NCBI GenBank assembly: GCA_002431345.1
Contig: DJEN01000094.1
Coordinates: 5,359 to 49,112, forward strand
Direction: 5' to 3'
Source: Megasphaera sp. UBA5897
GTDB lineage: Bacteria > Bacillota > Negativicutes > Veillonellales > Megasphaeraceae
DNA length: 43,754 nt
How positions within the stretch are numbered: the stretch's first letter is position 1; each line of letters opens with the position of its first letter. Below, one piece after another: positions 33,964 through 42,146 of this stretch. A program made the position numbers and the translations under genes. A model generated the notes under the pieces. The model made no database searches. It had not been told where the DNA came from and saw only the letters and a program-made list of their open reading frames with translations.

Positions 33964-34935
33964 ATGAGACAGGATATCCTGGATTACTTAACAGCACATA
34001 AAGGAGAATTTGTATCTGGACAAAAAATTTCCGAATTATTTGGCATTTCTCGTACGGCTGTCTGGAAACATATTCGTATTCTCAAACAACGGGGGTACGT
34101 AATTGAATCATATACAAAGAAGGGGTACTGTCTAAAAGAAGCACCTGAACTGATTAGACCGGAACAAATTTCCGACGCACTTCACACGCAAATTATTGGC
34201 AAAAAGATAATGTATTACGAACGAGTTGACTCAACAAATACAGTAGCCAAAAAAATGGCAGACCAGGGAGCGGCTGATGGAACGGTAGTTGTTGCAGAGG
34301 AACAGACCGGCGGCCGGGGACGGCTGGAACGTTCTTTTATGTCACCGTTTGCCCAGGGATTATGGTTTTCTGTTATTGTCCGTCCCAATTTTCCTCCCAT
34401 GGAAGTATCTAAAATGACATTGGTTGCAGCCGTAGCAATTACAAAAGTACTGCGCAAGATGGGATTAATTCACTGCGGCATCAAGTGGCCGAATGATATT
34501 TTGGTTCATGGCAAAAAAATGGTGGGCATTTTGACCGAACTCAATGCATCCGTTGAAAAAATTAACTACTTAGTGATGGGAATTGGCATTAATACAGCGT
34601 TGTCTAAAAAATCACTGCCGAAAGACCTGAAAAAAACGGTTACTAGTTTTGCCATAGAAGATGTGTCTGTACAGCGCAATCAGTTGCTGGCAGAAATTTT
34701 ACAGCAGCTGGAACACTACTATATCGTGGCACAGGAACAGGGATTTGCGCCTATTTTGGAAGAATGGAAAGTCTTATCCTGCACATTGGGACAGGAAGTA
34801 AAGGTTATTGCCAGTGACAAAACGTTCAGCGGCAAAGCCGTCGATTTGGATGAAAACGGAAACCTGCTGGTTGATACAGGCACGGCGATAGAAAAAGTAT
34901 TAGCAGGCGATGTGCATATTCGCCCGGCAGACTAA
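33964..34935 (+). CDS. birA: Biotin--[acetyl-CoA-carboxylase] ligase / biotin repressor BirA
   Basis: A 323-residue bifunctional protein. Residues 1-60 are a winged helix-turn-helix with GQKISELFGISRTAVWKHI, so it can act as the biotin repressor. The ligase domain has GRGRLERSF (biotinyl-AMP binding), GIKWPNDI and a C-terminal SH3-like domain. It attaches biotin to carrier proteins such as decarboxylase or carboxylase subunits. ATG at 33964 follows AGAGGTG; GTG at 33955 lies inside that site and is unlikely. No biotin synthesis gene is in the window. Confidence 0.96.
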   Translation: MRQDILDYLTAHKGEFVSGQKISELFGISRTAVWKHIRILKQRGYVIESYTKKGYCLKEAPELIRPEQISDALHTQIIGKKIMYYERVDSTNTVAKKMADQGAADGTVVVAEEQTGGRGRLERSFMSPFAQGLWFSVIVRPNFPPMEVSKMTLVAAVAITKVLRKMGLIHCGIKWPNDILVHGKKMVGILTELNASVEKINYLVMGIGINTALSKKSLPKDLKKTVTSFAIEDVSVQRNQLLAEILQQLEHYYIVAQEQGFAPILEEWKVLSCTLGQEVKVIASDKTFSGKAVDLDENGNLLVDTGTAIEKVLAGDVHIRPAD

Positions 34936-34979
34936 GCGCATAAATCATGAACTGCAAACTATAAATTAAAAACTGCAAA

Positions 34980-35016
34980 CAAATGGGGCTGCCGCTTCGT
35001 GCGACAGCTCCATTTG
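34980..35016 (+). terminator. Hairpin after birA, member of the shared TTYRY hairpin family
   Basis: CAAATGGGGCTG (34980-34991) pairs with CAGCTCCATTTG (35005-35016), apical part CCGCTTCGTGCG. It lacks a T-run, so it may be a weak terminator. A direct repeat AACTGCAAAC lies just upstream (34951-34980). Confidence 0.6.
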
Positions 35017-35146
35017 CTGCATATATGGAACAATGCAGGAAATGAAATAAACGGCATGGATTTTCGGTAAAGACTATCCAAGAAGGAAAAACTCTGTTAT
35101 TATATTAGGCGTATATTACTTCATTTACGCAGGGAGAGTAAAAATC

Positions 35147-35911
35147 ATGTTATTAGTTATCGATGTAGGAAATACGAATATTGTGCTGGGCGTTTTCAAG
35201 GGTGAAGAATTGTTGGACCATTGGCGCGTCTCGACCAATCGGCTTCGTACGACAGACGAATACGGCGTATTGATTCGAAATTTATTTTATCTCAATGGCG
35301 TGGATGCAGAAGAAATTAAGGCGATTATTATTTCTTCTGTCGTGCCGCCGGTCATGCCGACGTTGGAACGGATGTGCCAGCGGTATTTTGGCTTAGTCCC
35401 GCTTGTTATCGGACCGGGCGTCAAAACAGGAATGGATATTAAATATGATAATCCGCGTGAAGTCGGCGCAGACCGTATCGTCAATGCTGTCGGTGCCTAT
35501 GCGAAATACGGCGGACCTGTAATTATCATTGATTTTGGTACGGCAACTACATTTTGTGCAGTAGATAAAAAAGGAAACTATTTGGGCGGTTCCATCTGTC
35601 CGGGTATTGGCATTTCGACAGATGCGCTGGTACAGCGGACAGCTAAGCTGCCGCGTATCGAAATACGCCGCACGGAACGGGTCATTTGCCGCAATACGGT
35701 GGAAAGCATGCAGGCCGGTGTATATTATGGATTCGTAGGACAAATTGACGGTATTGTCAGCCGGATGCGCAAAGAACTGGGATGCAACGCCAAAGTAGTT
35801 GCAACCGGCGGTTTGGCCGTCGTCATTGCACCAGCGTCCCGTTCGATTGATGTTGTAGAACCTATGCTGACGTTAGAAGGACTGAGAATTATCTATGAAC
35901 GCAACTGCTAG
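35147..35911 (+). CDS. coaX: Type III pantothenate kinase
   Basis: A 254-residue ASKHA-fold kinase that phosphorylates pantothenate, the first step to coenzyme A. The phosphate loop is IDVGNTNIVLG, the pantothenate site GADRIVNAVGAY, and IDFGTATTFCAV and ATGGLAVVIAP follow in family order. AGGGAGAG precedes the ATG. It overlaps the start of dusB by 17 bases. The ftsH-coaX-dusB neighbourhood matches other Firmicutes. Confidence 0.97.
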   Translation: MLLVIDVGNTNIVLGVFKGEELLDHWRVSTNRLRTTDEYGVLIRNLFYLNGVDAEEIKAIIISSVVPPVMPTLERMCQRYFGLVPLVIGPGVKTGMDIKYDNPREVGADRIVNAVGAYAKYGGPVIIIDFGTATTFCAVDKKGNYLGGSICPGIGISTDALVQRTAKLPRIEIRRTERVICRNTVESMQAGVYYGFVGQIDGIVSRMRKELGCNAKVVATGGLAVVIAPASRSIDVVEPMLTLEGLRIIYERNC

Positions 35912-36881
35912 AAAATTTTCTATTGGTTCTGTTGAGTTGGAGCATCCCGTCATATTGGCACCGATGGCCGGTGTTTGTGACTTACCGTACCGCGTCATTG
36001 CCCGTCGCTATGGCGCGGCATTGGTGTGCGCGGAAATGATTAGTTCCCAGGGAATTCGCTACAGTAATGCGCATACGGAGGAACTGTTGCGCATTGATAA
36101 ACGGGAGCACCCCTTATCGATGCAGATATTTGGTTCCGATCCGGCAGTGATGGCGCAGGCTGCAGCTGTCGTAGAAAGAGCTGGCGCAGATATTGTCGAT
36201 ATTAACATGGGGTGTCCTGTTAAAAAAGTAGTAAAAAACGGCGATGGTTCTGCACTGATGAAAAATTTGCCTCTAGCAGAAAAAGTGATTCAAGCAGTAG
36301 TTGATGCCGTATCGATACCTGTTACCGTCAAAATGCGGACTGGGTGGGACGACCATTCTTTTACGGCAGTAGAGCTGGCAAAACGGGCAGAGCAGGCAGG
36401 TGCAGCGGCTATTACGGTACACGGACGGACGCGGGAACAGTTTTACAGCGGGCGCGCTGATTTAAACAAGATACGGCAGGTCGTAGACGCAGTGACTATT
36501 CCTGTCATTGGCAACGGGGATATTGTTGACGGACCGTCAGCCATGCGCATGTTCACTGAAACCGGCTGTGATGCCGTCATGGTAGGCCGCGGCGCCCAGG
36601 GCAATCCCTGGATTTTTCCGCAGATTTATCATTATATGGAAACAGGAGAAGTATTGCCGCCGCCGACACCGCAGGAACGGTATGCGCAAATCTTGGAACA
36701 TTTTGAAGCATTAGTGGCATATAAAGGAGAATATATCGGCATTCGGGAAATGCGTTCTCATGCTTCTTGGTATACAAAAGGTATGTATGGTTCGGCTGGA
36801 CTGCGTGAACGAATTAACCGGACAAAATCAGCCGATGAGTTTAGGACGATTATCCACGAGATGATGGCAGAGATGAATTGA
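35895..36881 (+). CDS. dusB: tRNA-dihydrouridine synthase DusB
   Basis: A 328-residue FMN-dependent TIM-barrel enzyme that reduces specific uridines of tRNA to dihydrouridine. Family motifs are LAPMAGVCDLPYR, MGCPVKKVVKNGDGSALM (with the catalytic Cys in the earlier LVCAEMIS region) and GNGDIVDG plus VMVGRGAQGNPWIF. The start lies inside coaX, with a weak AAGGACTGAG upstream, so translation is probably coupled. Its stop overlaps the greA promoter. Confidence 0.96.
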   Translation: MNATARKFSIGSVELEHPVILAPMAGVCDLPYRVIARRYGAALVCAEMISSQGIRYSNAHTEELLRIDKREHPLSMQIFGSDPAVMAQAAAVVERAGADIVDINMGCPVKKVVKNGDGSALMKNLPLAEKVIQAVVDAVSIPVTVKMRTGWDDHSFTAVELAKRAEQAGAAAITVHGRTREQFYSGRADLNKIRQVVDAVTIPVIGNGDIVDGPSAMRMFTETGCDAVMVGRGAQGNPWIFPQIYHYMETGEVLPPPTPQERYAQILEHFEALVAYKGEYIGIREMRSHASWYTKGMYGSAGLRERINRTKSADEFRTIIHEMMAEMN

Positions 36882-36906
36882 CATACCTTGGAGATACGAA
36901 TATAAT
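36878..36906 (+). promoter_or_regulatory. Consensus promoter of greA
   Basis: TTGACA (36878-36883), spacer 17, TATAAT (36901-36906): perfect hexamers at the ideal spacing. Predicted start near 36913. Confidence 0.93.
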
Positions 36907-36935
36907 TAAAGGTACGGTAAAAAAGTAATAATCCC

Positions 36936-36966
36936 ATAGTGCCAAGGTACCTTGACACTATTTTAT
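36936..36966 (+). terminator. Terminator-like palindrome in the greA leader
   Basis: ATAGTGCCAAGGT and ACCTTGACACTAT (36936-36961) form a 26-base palindrome with one mismatch and no spacer, followed by TTTATTTG. It lies about 24 bases after the predicted start and 38 bases before the greA ATG. It would act as an attenuator or terminator for dusB transcripts, or be a protein operator. Confidence 0.65.
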
Positions 36967-36998
36967 TTGTAATCATAACGAAAAGGAGCAGCACTATC

Positions 36999-37487
36999 AT
37001 GACCAACGAAACGCTGATTACGCAAGAAGGTTTACAGAAGTTAAAAGACGAACTCAATGAACTGAAATCTGTCCGTCGTATTAAAGTTTCCAAACGTATT
37101 CAGGAAGCTATCGCACTGGGCGACTTGAGCGAAAACTCTGAATATGATGATGCCAAAAATGAACAGGCTTTTATTGAAGGCCGTATTGCCGAATTGGAAG
37201 GCAAAATCCGTACAGCAAAAATCATTAAGGAAGAACCGGGTGATTCTGCTAAAGTACGCCTTGGCTCCAAAGTTATATTAGAAGATGTTGAAACAGGCGA
37301 CCGGTTTGACTATACGGTTGTTGGTACAGCCGAAGCCGATCCGTTCAATAATAAAATTTCCAACGAATCTCCTGTAGGTAAAGCTATTTTAGGGCAGACA
37401 ATTAGTCAAAGCAACCCGACGATTGTTACGGTTAAAGCACCGGCAGGCGAACTCAAATACCGCATTTTGCCGCCAGATGCAGAATAA
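36999..37487 (+). CDS. greA: Transcription elongation factor GreA
   Basis: A 162-residue factor that rescues backtracked RNA polymerase by stimulating RNA cleavage. The N-terminal coiled coil carries the acidic tip in LGDLSENSEYDDAK, and the C-terminal domain has DYTVVG...ISNESPVGKAILG. ATG at 36999 follows AAAAGGAG. It lies 19 bases before lysS, so the two form an operon read from the consensus promoter through the leader hairpin. Confidence 0.98.
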   Translation: MTNETLITQEGLQKLKDELNELKSVRRIKVSKRIQEAIALGDLSENSEYDDAKNEQAFIEGRIAELEGKIRTAKIIKEEPGDSAKVRLGSKVILEDVETGDRFDYTVVGTAEADPFNNKISNESPVGKAILGQTISQSNPTIVTVKAPAGELKYRILPPDAE

Positions 37488-37506
37488 TCTTATAGGAGGA
37501 ATAACC

Positions 37507-39015
37507 ATGTCGGATACGAAAGAAAAAGAAACTCCCGTAGTGGAAGAGGAAAAGTTAAATGACCAAATGAAGGTACGCCGCGAAAAAATGCAGGAATTTA
37601 TTGATGCCGGCGTATACCCGTATGGACAAAAATTTGATTGGGATTATCATGCCCAGGATGTCAAGGCAAGAGCAGAAGGATTGGAAAAAGATAATTCTGT
37701 TGTCCGTGTAGCCGGCCGTTTGATGGCTATTCGCCGTCATGGCAAAACCGCATTCTGCGTACTGCGCGATTTGAGCGGCGAAATCCAGTTATATTTCCGT
37801 AAAGATATTTTAGGCGAAGATTCATACGCTTTGTTTAAATTATTGGATATTGGCGATATTGTCGGTGTAGAAGGCACTGTATTTACGACACATACAGGCG
37901 AAACGACAGTCCGTGTAGAAAAATGGACACTGCTGTCCAAATCCCTGCGTCCGCTGCCGGAAAAATTCCATGGCCTGACGGACAAAGAAACACGGTATCG
38001 CCAACGCTATTTGGATTTGATTGTTAATCCGGAAGTCAAAGATACATTTATCAAACGGTCTAAGATTATCAAAGGCATCCGCAAATATTTGGATGACCGC
38101 CAGTTCTTGGAAGTCGAAACACCGATGCTCCATACGATTGCCGGCGGTGCTGCAGCTCGTCCATTTAAAACCCACCACAATGCGCTGGATATCGACATGT
38201 ATTTGCGTATTGCACCGGAACTTCATTTAAAACGCCTCCTTGTCGGCGGTTTGGAACGGGTCTATGAAATGAACCGCTGCTTCCGTAACGAAGGGATTGA
38301 TACACGGCATAATCCGGAATTTACGACAGTCGAATTGTACCAGGCATATGGCGATTTGGAAGATGTCATCTTTATTACAGAAGACCTTGTCGCAAAATTG
38401 GCACAAGAATTGTACGGCACGACCAAATTGACATACATTGATAAAGAAATTGATTTGACACCGCCTTGGAACCGCATGACGATGATTGAAGCTGTCAAGA
38501 AATTTACAGGCAAAGATTTTGCGGAAGTCAAGACGATTGAAGAAGCACGGGCTATTGCCGATGAACTTCACGTAGAATATACGGAATTTGACGGTATTGG
38601 CAAAATCATTAATGGCTGCTTTGAAGACTATGTAGAAGAAAACTTAATTCAGCCGACGATTATTACAGGCCATCCATTGGAAATTTCGCCGCTTACGAAA
38701 CAAGACAGAGAAAATCCATTGCTCACGTATCGGTTTGAAGCATTCATCTACGGCCGCGAACTGGCAAACGGTTTTTCGGAATTAAATGACCCCATTGACC
38801 AGCGCAACCGGTTTATGGAACAAATGAAAGAACGGGAACGGGGCGATGAAGAAGCCCATCAGATGGATGAAGATTACTGCTGCGCATTGGAATACGGCTT
38901 ACCGCCGACAGGCGGCTTGGGCATCGGTATTGACCGTTTGGTCATGTTCTTGACCAATAGTGCGTCTATCCGCGATGTACTCTTATTCCCGACGATGAAA
39001 CCGATTGAACAGTAA
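37507..39015 (+). CDS. lysS: Lysyl-tRNA synthetase, class II
   Basis: A 502-residue class II synthetase. The N-terminal OB-fold (about 65-150) binds the anticodon, as in VRVAGRLMAIRRHGK. Motif 1 is in FLEVETPMLH, motif 2 in FRNEGIDTRHNPEFT, and motif 3 in GLGIGIDRLVM. ATG at 37507 follows AGGAGG. The greA-lysS order is common in Firmicutes. A terminator follows. Confidence 0.98.
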   Translation: MSDTKEKETPVVEEEKLNDQMKVRREKMQEFIDAGVYPYGQKFDWDYHAQDVKARAEGLEKDNSVVRVAGRLMAIRRHGKTAFCVLRDLSGEIQLYFRKDILGEDSYALFKLLDIGDIVGVEGTVFTTHTGETTVRVEKWTLLSKSLRPLPEKFHGLTDKETRYRQRYLDLIVNPEVKDTFIKRSKIIKGIRKYLDDRQFLEVETPMLHTIAGGAAARPFKTHHNALDIDMYLRIAPELHLKRLLVGGLERVYEMNRCFRNEGIDTRHNPEFTTVELYQAYGDLEDVIFITEDLVAKLAQELYGTTKLTYIDKEIDLTPPWNRMTMIEAVKKFTGKDFAEVKTIEEARAIADELHVEYTEFDGIGKIINGCFEDYVEENLIQPTIITGHPLEISPLTKQDRENPLLTYRFEAFIYGRELANGFSELNDPIDQRNRFMEQMKERERGDEEAHQMDEDYCCALEYGLPPTGGLGIGIDRLVMFLTNSASIRDVLLFPTMKPIEQ

Positions 39016-39078
39016 AAAGCCGCGTTGTATTCATAGGTACGATACATGTAGGATACGATAAGTTTTTAGCTGCATGCT

Positions 39079-39112
39079 AGCAGGTATGTTGTAATAAACA
39101 TACCTGCTTTTG
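39079..39112 (+). terminator. Terminator of greA-lysS
   Basis: AGCAGGTATGTT (39079-39090) pairs perfectly with AACATACCTGCT (39097-39108), followed by TTTTG. Confidence 0.92.
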
Positions 39113-39143
39113 TGTATATTGTATAAAAAAGGAGTAGGTTAGG

Positions 39144-39914
39144 TTGAAAGCAAATAGAGTTGATGTTGTCCTGTTTATGGGACAGAGCAATATGGCTGGG
39201 CGGGGCGTAGCCGACATGGCTCCTCGTGTTCAACCCGGCATGGGCTATGAGTATCGTGCGATTACGGCCCCAGATCGGCTAGTACCGCTGCAAGAACCGT
39301 TTGGAAAAGAAGAAAATAATCCAAACGGCGTATATGAACCGGGAATGAAAACGGGCTCCTTGGTCTCGGCCTTTGTCAATGCCTGCACAGCGCGTACGGG
39401 GATTCCTATCGTCGGCGTTTCCTGTGCCAAAGGCGGCTCGGCAATTGCTGAATGGCTCCCTGGCACTGCGTATTATCAAGATGCCGTGCAGCGAACAAAG
39501 CAGTGTCGGCAGTATTTAGATCGACAGGGATACCAAGTACGGCGGCAGTATATGGTATGGTGCCAAGGATGTACTGATGGTGATTTGCATACAGATCCTC
39601 ACCAATATAAAAAAGCAACAGAACTGATGATTCATCAATTTATGAAGGACGCATCCATGGAAGTTTGCTTTCTCATACAAATTGGCAATCATCGCGACGA
39701 TCCGCAGTTGTATGTTCCTATTCAGCAGGCTCAGGAAGAACTGGCTGCAGAACATAAAGATATCATTATAGTCAGCCGTCAGTTTAAAACATTTGCAGCA
39801 CGTCATCTGATGAAAGACGAATTCCATTATTTACAGCCTGGATATGATCTGGTAGGAGGCGAAGCCGGTGCTGTTGTAGGAGAGTATTGGATGGCTCATT
39901 CCATGAATATGTAG
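39144..39914 (+). CDS. Sialate O-acetylesterase-like SGNH hydrolase (DUF303/SASA family)
   Basis: A 256-residue esterase of the SASA family. Block I is LFMGQSNMAG with the nucleophile Ser, and the C-terminal DEFHYLQPGYD carries the Asp and His of the triad. The usual QGExD block is here QGCTD, with Cys in place of Glu. It has no signal peptide, so it would act in the cytoplasm. Relatives remove acetyl groups from sialic acid or plant sugars; no sialic acid gene is nearby. The start is TTG behind AAAAAGGAG. No terminator is evident behind it. Confidence 0.85.
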   Translation: MKANRVDVVLFMGQSNMAGRGVADMAPRVQPGMGYEYRAITAPDRLVPLQEPFGKEENNPNGVYEPGMKTGSLVSAFVNACTARTGIPIVGVSCAKGGSAIAEWLPGTAYYQDAVQRTKQCRQYLDRQGYQVRRQYMVWCQGCTDGDLHTDPHQYKKATELMIHQFMKDASMEVCFLIQIGNHRDDPQLYVPIQQAQEELAAEHKDIIIVSRQFKTFAARHLMKDEFHYLQPGYDLVGGEAGAVVGEYWMAHSMNM

Positions 39915-39975
39915 TCTCTTGTCCGTATGCAAAATATGATATTTGATTCTTTTTAGTATAAAAGCCATTTATGTA

Positions 39976-40004
39976 TTGCTCCTAGAAAAATAGCATGGTA
40001 TAAT
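39976..40004 (+). promoter_or_regulatory. Promoter of the BamE-like-repeat gene
   Basis: TTGCTC (39976-39981), spacer 17, TATAAT (39999-40004) with TG at 39996-39997. Predicted start near 40011. Confidence 0.7.
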
Positions 40005-40012
40005 GCAACTAT

Positions 40013-40048
40013 CGACGCCCTTTGAAATGTATCGAAGGGTGTTTTTTT
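40013..40048 (+). terminator. Terminator-like hairpin at the very start of the transcript
   Basis: GACGCCCTT and AAGGGTGTT pair (one G-U) over a loop of about 12 bases, followed by a run of seven T. It begins within a few bases of the predicted start and ends before the ribosome binding site. Confidence 0.75.
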
Positions 40049-40074
40049 CACTGTCTGTCAGAGGAGGAATCATG

Positions 40075-41295
40075 ATGAAAGGAAGAGCGATGATACTGGC
40101 TGCCGGTATCGCCTTGGGAATGGCATTTTCGATACAAGCGGCTGATGCCGTGCCGCTGCAGCCGCATACAGCCTCTCAAGGCAGTATACTTGGACAGCAG
40201 AAGATTGTTTCTCCGCAGCAAAAAAAGGGCACGCGTGCACAGGCTGCAGCGGTACCCAATCAAGTATCTAAAGAGGACACAGATAAAAAAGGGGATAAAA
40301 CGGCAGATACGATGCTGACGCCGGAACAGATAGCTGCGATTGAAATTCCAGATCCGGTCATACTGTCTAAAATGGATTTTCAAATAGGGACCATTCGGCG
40401 CGGCAACACGCTGAATAAAGTAAAGCGCATTTTTGGCAGTCCGACGAAATATTCACAAAGTACGCATTATACGACGATGCAGTATGACAGAGAGGATTTG
40501 AAACTGCGCGTAGTCAGCCGTAATGATATCGTGCCTGTCTTAAAAAGACAAGAAGCAGAAAGAAAATCTGTTCGGACAGGCGTCGATGCAGTATATTTGG
40601 GACATGGAGAAAATATATTGCTGAGCCGAGAACTGCATTTGAAAATGCCGACAGAAGTACTGGTGCGGCAGTTTGGCATACCGACAAACGTTTTGCGGGA
40701 CGCCGATGCCAATGTATACTACATGGTGTATCAACATCCTGCAGAAAATACGGATATGATTTTTGCGATTGCCAATCGTAAAATTGAACGCGTTGCTTTG
40801 ATGCAGGCCCGTCCTCCATACAGCGATGGTAATGAGCAGCTGACCCAGCAGAAACGGGCAGAACGAGATTTCACGTTGATGGGGTTTGGCTTAGATGTGC
40901 CGTTTCAAGCCAATAAATACAATATGTGGAATAATCTTGTCAAACGGGATACACATAATTTTTGGCTGTATGGGGATTATGGCATAGAAGTGGATAAGCG
41001 CAATACCGTGCGCAAGGTATTTTTATTGACCAACAATGCGTATACGGGCCGCGGGGCTACGTTGGGATACCATATCTCAACTATTTTAAAATTGTACGGA
41101 CGGCCTGACCGTGTAGAAATGGGGCCTGGCGGTGAGAAATCCGTAGATGCCTATTATTATGACAGTCCATTTCAGAAAGGCGTGTCGCTGGTATTTGTCG
41201 TAAGACATGAAACACAGTATGTAGAAGATGTTATATTAACCGATTCACCGATAAAAAATTTACAAGATCCAATGACGCGTTATGGATTGAAATAA
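40075..41295 (+). CDS. Secreted protein with three BamE/SmpA-like repeats, unrecognised
   Basis: A 406-residue protein with signal peptide (about 1-25, ending SIQAADA). Residues 30-90 are Gln/Lys-rich and probably disordered. Three short segments share the pattern x-G-x-(T/S)-xx-(V/I)-(L/V/K)xx-(F/Y)-G-x-P: residues 107-125, 187-205 and 328-346. This helix-turn ending in G-x-P is that of the SmpA/BamE fold, and each is followed by strands, so the mature part may be tandem BamE-like domains. No lipobox is seen. ATG at 40075 lies 7 bases after GAGGAGG; ATG at 40072 is also possible. I do not recognise a named family; an envelope role is inference. Confidence 0.7.
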   Translation: MKGRAMILAAGIALGMAFSIQAADAVPLQPHTASQGSILGQQKIVSPQQKKGTRAQAAAVPNQVSKEDTDKKGDKTADTMLTPEQIAAIEIPDPVILSKMDFQIGTIRRGNTLNKVKRIFGSPTKYSQSTHYTTMQYDREDLKLRVVSRNDIVPVLKRQEAERKSVRTGVDAVYLGHGENILLSRELHLKMPTEVLVRQFGIPTNVLRDADANVYYMVYQHPAENTDMIFAIANRKIERVALMQARPPYSDGNEQLTQQKRAERDFTLMGFGLDVPFQANKYNMWNNLVKRDTHNFWLYGDYGIEVDKRNTVRKVFLLTNNAYTGRGATLGYHISTILKLYGRPDRVEMGPGGEKSVDAYYYDSPFQKGVSLVFVVRHETQYVEDVILTDSPIKNLQDPMTRYGLK

Positions 41296-41359
41296 TTGCT
41301 GTATGGCTCATAAAACATAGAAAAACTTGGTCTATATCTAAATAAAATACTAAAATTGC

Positions 41360-41389
41360 TTTACTTATATGACTGAATTCCAGTATAAT
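41360..41389 (+). promoter_or_regulatory. Candidate promoter of the BrxF-like gene
   Basis: TTTACT (41360-41365), spacer 18, TATAAT (41384-41389), 36 bases before the start codon. Confidence 0.5.
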
Positions 41390-41425
41390 AAATATAAATA
41401 CTACTAGCAGATGAAGGTGATTTTC

Positions 41426-41890
41426 ATGGTTACAGATTCAGATGTTTTAAAACGTTGGAAGTACATTGCCCAGGAAGATGAAAAGTTGTTGATTCTCATT
41501 GGGGGTCCCGGCTCCGGCAAGAGCAAACTGATTCGTGAATTGACATTCCAAGATGGATGGAAAATTTGTGAAGCAAAGGAATTGTTTGACGATGAATTTT
41601 TGGAAATTCCTCGCGCTGACCGTCCGGATAAAGCCATTTCGCTCATTTCAACGGCAATTCATCGACTCAACGCCCGCGTTGTTATGATTGATAATGTAGA
41701 ATTTCTGTTTGCGCCGATTCTAAATTTAAACCCCGTGCAGATGCTGAAAGAATTGAGCCGCGAATGCCCGATTATTGTCAGCTGGCGCGGCAGCTTGGAA
41801 GGCAATACGTTGTATTTTGAACACAATGGCGATCCTAAATACGCTAAATTTACGTTGGAAAATCCCAACCATGTTATTTCATTAGATTAA
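41426..41890 (+). CDS. Small P-loop protein resembling BrxF of BREX type 3
   Basis: A 154-residue cytoplasmic protein with Walker A GGPGSGKS at 26-33 and Walker B VVMIDNVEFLF with D89. The layout matches BrxF, the small P-loop component of BREX type 3 phage defence: a conserved R near the LL segment, the DN-x-E-x-LF Walker B, LNPVQMLKELSR, then IIVSWRGSLEGNTLYFEHNGDPKY. No other BREX gene is in the window; the neighbours are an envelope gene and uppP. ATG at 41426 follows AAGGTGA; the upstream ATG at 41411 lies before that site. It has its own promoter and terminator. The family call is from memory of the motif pattern and moderate; it is at least a P-loop NTPase. Confidence 0.65.
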   Translation: MVTDSDVLKRWKYIAQEDEKLLILIGGPGSGKSKLIRELTFQDGWKICEAKELFDDEFLEIPRADRPDKAISLISTAIHRLNARVVMIDNVEFLFAPILNLNPVQMLKELSRECPIIVSWRGSLEGNTLYFEHNGDPKYAKFTLENPNHVISLD

Positions 41891-41902
41891 TGCGTATATC
41901 TG

Positions 41903-41939
41903 AAAAGAGTCTGCTGCATGAAGCGGCAGGCTCTTTTTC
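41903..41939 (+). terminator. Terminator of the BrxF-like gene, member of the shared hairpin family
   Basis: AAAAGAGTCTGCTGC pairs with GCGGCAGGCTCTTTTT over a short loop. The hairpin is the shared 17-nt core in inverted orientation. Confidence 0.93.
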
Positions 41940-42088
41940 TATAGGCAAATGTATGGATTTTTTGAGATGCTGTTTATAAAATAGTTAGCTTTACCGTATA
42001 TACTGAAACGTGCTGAAGTAGGTTATCGGCATGCAGGGAAACGGGAAGAAAAGACATGCCGGGCATACTTTTTTTCTGTTTCACAGTA

Positions 42089-42097
42089 TGATATAAT
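42089..42097 (+). promoter_or_regulatory. Extended -10 promoter of uppP
   Basis: TGATATAAT (TG-A-TATAAT), 49 bases before the start codon. Confidence 0.55.
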
Positions 42098-42146
42098 ATG
42101 TTTTTGAGTATGAAATTTTATTGGTTGAAAAGGAGCAATGCATACA

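Noticed and set aside
34951..34980. Direct repeat AACTGCAAAC as an attachment site or CRISPR-like repeat
   Set aside because: Only two copies with an AT-rich spacer, no integrase and no cas gene.
42028..42075. GGCATG/CATGCC hairpin before the uppP promoter as a terminator
   Set aside because: The stem is only 6 bp with a 20-base loop and 8 bases separate it from the T-run; the terminator of the preceding gene is already at 41903-41939.
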